In this document: positions 14,938 to 20,228 of the stretch, piece by piece
Position numbering within the stretch: the first letter of the stretch is position 1
Layout: every line of letters begins with the position of its first letter
DNA from: Bacteroidales bacterium UBA6244
GTDB lineage: Bacteria > Bacteroidota > Bacteroidia > Bacteroidales > F082
Direction: 5' to 3'
NCBI GenBank assembly: GCA_002440885.1
Contig: DJVY01000009.1
Span: forward strand, 9,449 to 29,676
DNA: 20,228 nt
Notes under the pieces: model-generated
The model's database searches: none
The model's input: only the letters and a program-made list of their open reading frames with translations
Told to the model about the DNA's origin: nothing
Made by a program: the position numbers and the translations under genes

Positions 14938-16368
14938 TTATTTCAGGGCTTGGGTCAGTACTTTCACTATTTCGTCTTGTATGGTGGTGATTTTGGCTTC
15001 GGTAGCACGGTAGTTTTTTAATAGCACTTCCGGACTGGCCAAATCATCGGCTTCCTGGTGTGGGTTTTTGATGTCGAGGTTAAAGTTACGGGCTTTAATG
15101 TCTTCCACACTCACCTTCCATGCATTGGGGCTTTCTTCGCGGTTGTTCCACCAGGCTTTTTCCAGGTCAAACTCTTTGATGTGAATGGGTTTGCCCTTGT
15201 TGTAGCTTTTTACGCCTTCGGGGTAAGGATGCTCAAAATACCAAATATCTTTGGTGGGCGTGCCTTTCTCGAAGAACAACAAATTGGTTTTAATACCGGT
15301 ATAGGGATTAAAAACTCCATTGGGCAGGCGTACAATGGTATGGAGGTTACATTTTTCCAACAAATCGGCTTTGATACGTGTTTTTACGCCTTCACCAAAC
15401 AAGGTGCCATCAGGCAGAACCACGGCGGCTCGTCCTCCTACTTTCAATAGTTTTAGTATCAATACCAAAAACAGGTCTGCGGTTTCCTTGGTGCGAAACT
15501 TTTGAGGAAAATTGGTTTCGGTGCCATCTTCTTCCACGCCACCAAAGGGAGGGTTGGTGAGGATGACATCTACTTTGTCTTTGCCACTCCAGTCGCTGTA
15601 AGGCTTGTTGAGGTAGTTATCGCGCTTTACCGTAGGCAGGTTAAACCCATGCAACATGAGGTTTGTGGTGCACAACAAGTGGGGCAGTGGTTTCTTTTCG
15701 ATTCCCTTAATGGATTTTTGAAGTATTTCTGCATCAGCGGGATTGTTTACCTGGCTGCGCACATGTTCGATGCTACAGGTTAAAAAGCCCCCGGTACCAC
15801 AAGCCGGATCGAGGATGGTTTCACCCAATTGCGGATTGGTAATGTCCACCATAAACTGAGTAACAGCCCTGGGAGTGTAGTATTCACCGGAAGACCCGGC
15901 GCTTTGCAGCTCTTTCAGGATGGTTTCGTACAGGTCGTTGAACAGGTGACGCTCGGTGGAGATATTGAAATCAATTTTGTTGATGTTGTTGATCACCTGG
16001 CGGAACAAGGTTCCGTTTTTCATGTAGTTGTAGGTGTCTTCGAACACCGAGCGGATAATGCGGGCTTGCGGTCCGATGGTGATGTCAATTTCCTTTAAAG
16101 CCGGAAACAGTTCATTGTTCACGAAGTCCATCAGGGCATCACCCGTTAACCCCTCTTCATCCGAAGCCCAGTGTTGCCATTTCAGGTTTTCAGGGATGGG
16201 ACTCTGATAATCTTCGATGGTAATGGCCCATTCTTCTTCCTTGTCGGCAAATATTTTCATAAACAGCATCCACACCAGTTGTGAAATGCGCTGTGCATCA
16301 CCATCCACACCGGTATCTTTGCGCATGATGTCGCGGATGGCTTTTATGTTGGTTGTTACGTTACTCAC
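14938..16368 (-). CDS. hsdM: Type I restriction-modification methyltransferase subunit HsdM
   Basis: 476 residues, near the 490 of EcoAI/EcoEI M subunits. It methylates adenine N6 in the target and is a core part of the restriction complex. The HsdM N-terminal helical domain covers about 1-130. The catalytic domain has GEYYTPRAV (161-169), SAM motif I DPACGTGGF (187-195) and the N6-adenine motif NPPF (272-275). All motifs are intact. The start is GTG at 16366-16368 with a clear AAGGAG ahead and the MSNVTTNIKAIRDIMRKD N-terminus usual for the family. It overlaps the upstream nuclease gene by 8 nt and ends 1 nt before hsdS. Confidence 0.96.
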   Translation of the reverse strand: MSNVTTNIKAIRDIMRKDTGVDGDAQRISQLVWMLFMKIFADKEEEWAITIEDYQSPIPENLKWQHWASDEEGLTGDALMDFVNNELFPALKEIDITIGPQARIIRSVFEDTYNYMKNGTLFRQVINNINKIDFNISTERHLFNDLYETILKELQSAGSSGEYYTPRAVTQFMVDITNPQLGETILDPACGTGGFLTCSIEHVRSQVNNPADAEILQKSIKGIEKKPLPHLLCTTNLMLHGFNLPTVKRDNYLNKPYSDWSGKDKVDVILTNPPFGGVEEDGTETNFPQKFRTKETADLFLVLILKLLKVGGRAAVVLPDGTLFGEGVKTRIKADLLEKCNLHTIVRLPNGVFNPYTGIKTNLLFFEKGTPTKDIWYFEHPYPEGVKSYNKGKPIHIKEFDLEKAWWNNREESPNAWKVSVEDIKARNFNLDIKNPHQEADDLASPEVLLKNYRATEAKITTIQDEIVKVLTQALK

Positions 16369-17575
16369 AATTCTCCTTTGCTTTTATTAATTCTTCTTTA
16401 TTATCACACATAGCTTTTTCCACCTTGGTAACAATGGCCTCTATCTTAGGCCAAATATCGTCTAGTACCTTCATGATTTCTTCGTCAGTTTTTTGATGGA
16501 GTTCTTCAAGTTTAAATGATTCTTTGTGTATAAAATGTACTAGCCACTGCTTACCCTTTGGCTTGATATGTCCATCAATATTCATGAATATTTTGTCAAG
16601 TAACGAAGCATAATCTTCATTTCCAGGGGATATTACAGTCTTAAATATTAATGATTTATTTGACCATAAATAATCAATCTCGAACAAAAACCCTTCCTTT
16701 CTTGGCCATCCGTTTGGTTTGTTGTAAATCGGCACTAAATCCTTTATTTTTGGAGTTAAAAACCTAACAAAGCCTTTGTTTTCTGAACCTGTTACCCAAC
16801 CACTGTCTTTAATTTTATCGACAAAATACTTTTTAAAATCATCAGCAATGTCAGGTTTATTGTCAAAAATAAACTGTAATAACTCTGAATGATTTTTATA
16901 AATCTGTTTAGCTAATTCAGTTAGCTTATCCGAACCCATAATATTCCTTTTTAAAATTGTAATGTAATCGCTTATATAATTATGAACTGAATCATTAATC
17001 GTATCGTTATAAACAGAAATTATTCTGGAAAGTATATCCACAATCATTTCATAGGAAATAAAAGAATAGGTATCTATTTCCGAAAACGATGATTCTCCGA
17101 ATGGTGTTAGATAGGCAAAAACCTTTCGGCTTCCATTAAATTCTGATTCAATGATTTCTTTATATCGAGTTAGCTGATTGGAATGTTCCTTAGACAAGAA
17201 TTTGTTTTCGATACAAATGACTATATCATTCACGATTATCAGTAAATCAATGTTTCTCCATTCTCTTCTTATTTCAGCATGAGATAAATCAAGTTGCTCA
17301 ATCTCATATTGACTTACTCCCAACACCTTATCGTCATAAAAAATCTCCCTTAAAAACCTTTTAATAAAGATGTCCCCAAGGCCATGACTTCCATCTGCAT
17401 TAAGAAGCCATGCCAGAAAGTTTGAATGTCTTATTTCAGCATTTGAAATATTTAGAATTTCAAAAATATTAGGCTTTTTCAACCCTAGTTCTAACTTATC
17501 AAAATCAATATCCTTTAAAAGTCTATTATAACTACTTTTCAATTCCTCTTCGCTCCACCCACTTTCATTCTTCAT
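16361..17575 (-). CDS. PD-(D/E)XK nuclease family protein inside the type I operon
   Basis: 404 residues. The N-terminal part NIFEILNISNAEIRHSNFLAWLL (37-59) and GSHGLGDIFIKRFL are hallmarks of the PDDEXK_4 family (PF14281). The nuclease core is D110 in RNIDLLI and E123-x-K125 in CIENK, then Q134 in SNQLTRY. The remaining ~240 residues are mostly helical, without a recognised domain; no helicase or methylase motif is seen. It begins 3 nt after hsdR and overlaps hsdM by 8 nt, so it is co-expressed with the restriction system. Its DNA is AT-rich (15 G/C of 60 at 16921-16980, against 26 of 60 in hsdM at 15661-15720), which suggests a separate origin. A role as an added defence nuclease or a partner of the complex is inferred; it is not a standard subunit. 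Confidence 0.82.
   Translation of the reverse strand: MKNESGWSEEELKSSYNRLLKDIDFDKLELGLKKPNIFEILNISNAEIRHSNFLAWLLNADGSHGLGDIFIKRFLREIFYDDKVLGVSQYEIEQLDLSHAEIRREWRNIDLLIIVNDIVICIENKFLSKEHSNQLTRYKEIIESEFNGSRKVFAYLTPFGESSFSEIDTYSFISYEMIVDILSRIISVYNDTINDSVHNYISDYITILKRNIMGSDKLTELAKQIYKNHSELLQFIFDNKPDIADDFKKYFVDKIKDSGWVTGSENKGFVRFLTPKIKDLVPIYNKPNGWPRKEGFLFEIDYLWSNKSLIFKTVISPGNEDYASLLDKIFMNIDGHIKPKGKQWLVHFIHKESFKLEELHQKTDEEIMKVLDDIWPKIEAIVTKVEKAMCDNKEELIKAKENCE
16366..16378 (-). promoter_or_regulatory. Shine-Dalgarno site and GTG start of hsdM
   Basis: AAGGAG (minus strand, 16373-16378) lies 4 nt before GTG 16366-16368, all inside the last codons of the nuclease gene. A strong SD is unusual for Bacteroidota, and here it decides the non-ATG start. 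It allows hsdM to be translated both by re-initiation after the nuclease stop and independently. Confidence 0.75.
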
Positions 17576-17578
17576 TTT

Positions 17579-19966
17579 TTAGGCAATTTTATATATCTCG
17601 TTTTCTAATTCTTTTATGGCCTTGTCGAAGTCGGCTTTTTTGCCAAAAGCCCTTACCAATTCAACAGGAGAGCCCAATTCGTTTAATGGTTGCACGGTGA
17701 GGATGGAACCTTTTTCGATGGAAGAAATGCCTTCATTTTCGTATTTATCCAGCAAGCTGTTCAATACCTTTTGGGCCACTGCACTGTATTTGGTAAAGTA
17801 ATTGCGCTTGCGTACCTCGTTGGCACGTTCTTTTTTGGTAAGTGCCGGTTGATCGAAAGCAATGTGGCATATCAGGTCAAAATCGTCCAGATCTTGTCCT
17901 ATTTCTTCCCTCAAAGCCTGGAGTAAGATACCCTGTTCGGCCAATTCTTTAACAAGTTCATCCTTGTTGGAAGATTGCCGCCATTTTCGGATAAAGGCAT
18001 CCAGCGAAGAAAACTCCTGCTTTACATTTTTACGGGTGTAGTCCTTTAACGATTCGGTAATCAGTTTGCCATCTGCACCATAATACTGCACACGTTCGTT
18101 AATGATGGTTACCTGAACATGATTAACATAGTATTTTCGCGGTTCAGGTTCAGGCTCCGGTTCAGGTTCACCACCTCTGCCTCCGGGAGGATCAGGATAT
18201 TCAGGAGGGTCAGTAAGAATACCAGTACCCTCTTCGCCCTCTTCATCAATGGGAACCTCAGGAGGAACCGGGTCTTCATCTTCACCAGGCTCATAAATTT
18301 GCACCGGATCACCATCAAAGTCCGGGTTGGCAAAAAGGTTGGTTGCCTTACGGAAATCCATGATGGTAAAATACACCTTGCCTTCTTCTTCACGGATTCG
18401 TGTCCCACGTCCAATGATCTGTTTAAACTCTGTCATTGAGCCAATATTTGCCTCAATTACAATTAACTTCACCATTTTGGTGTCAATACCAGTGGTGAGC
18501 ATTTTTGACGTTGTGGCAATCACAGGAAAAGGTTCAGCCACATCGATGAAATTATCCAGTTCCATTTTGCCCACTTCATCATCACCGGTGATTTTTACTA
18601 CGTAAGTAGGATGTTTGGCAACCAGATCGGCATTTTCATTGATCAACGCCATGCGCATACGGTTGGCATGTTCAATATCCACGCAAAACACAATGGTTTT
18701 AGACATGCGGCCGGTGGCTTTGAGGTACTGGGTAATTTTTTCGGCCACAATCCGGGTACGGTCATCAATGACCAGGTTGCGGTCATAATCCTTCAGGTTA
18801 AATATTCTATCTTCGATTTCATACCCGTATTTATCCCTTAACCCGGAGGTAGGTCGCCATCCCTCATCTACGCTGGTTGTTATTCTAACCACCTTGTAGG
18901 GAGCTAAGAAACCATCCAGAATACCTTGTTTGAGCGAGTAGGTATAAACAGGTTCGCCAAAATAGGCCATATTGGAAACATCGTTGGTTTCTTTGGGAGT
19001 GGCTGTCATCCCAATTTGTGTGGCCGCGCTAAAATAAGTGAGTATTTCTCGCCATGCAGAGGCTTCCTTGGCACTGCCCCGATGGCACTCATCAATCACA
19101 ATTAAATCGAAGAACTCCGGAGAAAACTCTTTATACACGTCTTTCCAGTCCTCATCTCCGGTCAAACCCTGATACAAGGCAAAGTATATTTGATAGGATT
19201 TATCAATTTTGCGGTGCTTGATGATATGCATGATGTCATTACCAAAGGAGGCGAAGTCGCCATTTTTGGTTTGAGAAAGCAACGCATTGCGGTCGGCCAA
19301 AAAGAGAATCCTTTTTTTGATTCCGGTTTTCCACAGCCTCCATATGATGTTGTAGGCCACATAGGTTTTTCCGGTACCGGTAGCCATGACCAATAAAATC
19401 CTGTTTTGTCCTTTGGCGATGGCTTCTACTGTTCGGTTAATGGCTATTTGTTGGTAATATCGTGGAGACTTATCCTCCATATCCATTGGATAACTTTGTT
19501 GCACGATGGAAGCGGCTTCCTCTGTTTCTATCTTCTTGTCTTTGAGATAAGCTTTCCAAAGAAAATCAGGAGTTGGAAACTCATCCAATGAAAGCTCCTT
19601 TTCTATGTCACCTTCGCTGATGGTTTTATCATGAAAAACGAAACCATCGCCGTTGGAAGAAAACACAAAAGGTATTTGCAAGATTTCTGCATATTCAAGA
19701 GCTTGCTGCATTCCATCACCAACAGCGTGTTTATTGTCCTTTGCTTCGATAATGGCAATGGGCAAATTGGGTTTGTAATAGAGGATGTAATCAGCCCTTT
19801 TACGTTTGCCTCTGGTGTGCATCTTTCCCTGAACGATGATACGTCCGTCGGTAAAGGAAACTTCCTCTCTGATCTGGGATTTTATATTCCACCCCGCCTT
19901 AACCAATGCCGGATGAATGTATTTGGTGCAAATGTCTCGTTCGGAAAGGTGTTTTTTTGAGGTCAT
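17579..19966 (-). CDS. hsdR: Type I restriction enzyme subunit HsdR (EcoEI-like)
   Basis: 795 residues, near the 813 of EcoEI R. It is the motor and nuclease of the restriction complex, moving DNA past the bound enzyme and cutting far from the target. The N-terminal nuclease domain has D59 in RADYIL and E74-x-K76 in IIEAK. The SF2 helicase shows Walker A ATGTGK (195-200), Walker B DECH (292-295), TATP (321-324), LTTGID (490-495) and QIIGRGTR (516-523). A Pro/Glu/Gly-rich linker (about 555-610, with five Glu-Pro repeats) leads to an EcoEI-type C-terminal domain that should contact HsdM. All catalytic residues are present. First gene of the operon; only a weak promoter match is seen upstream. 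Confidence 0.96.
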   Translation of the reverse strand: MTSKKHLSERDICTKYIHPALVKAGWNIKSQIREEVSFTDGRIIVQGKMHTRGKRKRADYILYYKPNLPIAIIEAKDNKHAVGDGMQQALEYAEILQIPFVFSSNGDGFVFHDKTISEGDIEKELSLDEFPTPDFLWKAYLKDKKIETEEAASIVQQSYPMDMEDKSPRYYQQIAINRTVEAIAKGQNRILLVMATGTGKTYVAYNIIWRLWKTGIKKRILFLADRNALLSQTKNGDFASFGNDIMHIIKHRKIDKSYQIYFALYQGLTGDEDWKDVYKEFSPEFFDLIVIDECHRGSAKEASAWREILTYFSAATQIGMTATPKETNDVSNMAYFGEPVYTYSLKQGILDGFLAPYKVVRITTSVDEGWRPTSGLRDKYGYEIEDRIFNLKDYDRNLVIDDRTRIVAEKITQYLKATGRMSKTIVFCVDIEHANRMRMALINENADLVAKHPTYVVKITGDDEVGKMELDNFIDVAEPFPVIATTSKMLTTGIDTKMVKLIVIEANIGSMTEFKQIIGRGTRIREEEGKVYFTIMDFRKATNLFANPDFDGDPVQIYEPGEDEDPVPPEVPIDEEGEEGTGILTDPPEYPDPPGGRGGEPEPEPEPEPRKYYVNHVQVTIINERVQYYGADGKLITESLKDYTRKNVKQEFSSLDAFIRKWRQSSNKDELVKELAEQGILLQALREEIGQDLDDFDLICHIAFDQPALTKKERANEVRKRNYFTKYSAVAQKVLNSLLDKYENEGISSIEKGSILTVQPLNELGSPVELVRAFGKKADFDKAIKELENEIYKIA
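18141..18170 (-). repeat. hsdR: Five hexanucleotide units coding Glu-Pro in hsdR
   Basis: Five 6-bp units (plus strand GGTTCA, with GGCTCC as the third) code for EPEPEPEPEP at residues 600-609, in the linker between the helicase and the C-terminal domain. Four of the five units are identical, a pattern expected from slipped-strand copying. Length change would keep the frame. Confidence 0.75.
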
Positions 19967-19988
19967 ATACTGAGAAAATAATAGTGCA

Positions 19989-20017
19989 GCAATTTACAAA
20001 AAAATCAATTGTGCAAA
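19989..20017 (-). promoter_or_regulatory. Weak promoter-like site upstream of hsdR
   Basis: On the minus strand TTTG (20014-20017), 17 nt, then TAAATTGC (19989-19996), which fits TAnnTTTG in all but its last two positions. It is 22 nt before the hsdR ATG. It is the best candidate for the operon promoter but not a strong one. Confidence 0.3.
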
Positions 20018-20187
20018 CATCGGTTGGCAACTGATTAAAATGGGGTTAATTGATGGCTGTCCCTAAACTCAGGTTTTTGAGCATTAAAGTTCAACAATGT
20101 AATTATCACCTGCAACTATAGCAGAAATAGAGGCTAGGAGAGGGGTTATCCCGTCGTTAGGCTTTTTGAAAAAGAACACTGCAAATC

Positions 20188-20217
20188 TTGATAATTGTAC
20201 CATAATTTGTATTTTTG
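20188..20217 (+). promoter_or_regulatory. Consensus Bacteroidota promoter pointing out of the window
   Basis: TTG (20188-20190), a 19-nt spacer (20191-20209) and TATTTTTG (20210-20217) match the -33/-7 consensus fully. No gene starts before the edge at 20228, so it should serve a plus-strand gene just beyond, divergent from hsdR. Confidence 0.6.
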
Positions 20218-20228
20218 GGACAAATAAA

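Noticed and set aside
15058..16098. Several plus-strand open frames opposite hsdM
   Set aside because: Antisense to a gene with all methylase motifs intact; low-quality composition and no starts with context.
11210..20071. Shared GTCCCTAAACT at about 11211 and 20060, considered as ends of an insertion element
   Set aside because: An 11-base match is expected by chance many times in 20 kb, and the flanks do not align.
20084..20203. 39-codon minus-strand open frame near the right edge (MVQLSRFAVFFFKKPNDG...)
   Set aside because: Too short, no recognised motif, and it lies antisense to a much better promoter signal; no sign of a start context.

Overview
The window looks like chromosomal DNA of a Bacteroidota bacterium, most likely from the Bacteroidales/Marinilabiliales side. 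This rests on several promoter -7 boxes of the Bacteroidota type (TAnnTTTG), mostly weak Shine-Dalgarno signals, AT-leaning intergenic DNA with moderate-GC genes, a C-terminal beta-barrel tail ending in Phe, and lipoproteins with short N-terminal signals. No rRNA, tRNA, CRISPR array or complete mobile element was seen.

Left part (1-3623): the tail of an outer-membrane barrel protein and a strong terminator face a minus-strand operon. That operon runs from an enoyl-CoA hydratase through a long 3-hydroxyacyl-CoA dehydrogenase to an SCP2-type thiolase. Together these are the hydration, oxidation and thiolysis (or the reverse) steps of short-chain acyl-CoA metabolism; no acyl-CoA dehydrogenase is present in the window.

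Middle part (3890-10404), plus strand: a metallo-beta-lactamase-fold hydrolase, cutC, yraN and a 62-residue two-helix membrane protein form one tightly spaced unit. They are followed by an RluB-type pseudouridine synthase, rbfA, a SAM methyltransferase with a His-Asp-rich loop and a C-terminal hydrophobic stretch, and a five-helix alkaline-phosphatase-superfamily (LTA-synthase-like) transferase. This part combines ribosome maturation with envelope modification. Two lipoproteins follow, one lipocalin-like and one GH17 glycosidase, separated by a clear terminator and a 335-base stretch with no convincing gene.

Right part (12694-19966), minus strand: a type I restriction-modification operon of EcoAI/EcoEI (type IB) proportions, hsdR - PD-(D/E)XK nuclease - hsdM - hsdS. 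After hsdS come a 42-residue apparent toxin stub and an XRE-family antitoxin-like gene. The extra nuclease is AT-rich, sits 3 nt after hsdR and overlaps hsdM by 8 nt, so it is built into the operon. hsdS has two direct half-repeats, each holding a short sequence that resembles a dispersed genomic repeat. The stub carries a textbook promoter inside its first codons that would drive the XRE gene independently. At the far right edge a consensus promoter points out of the window.
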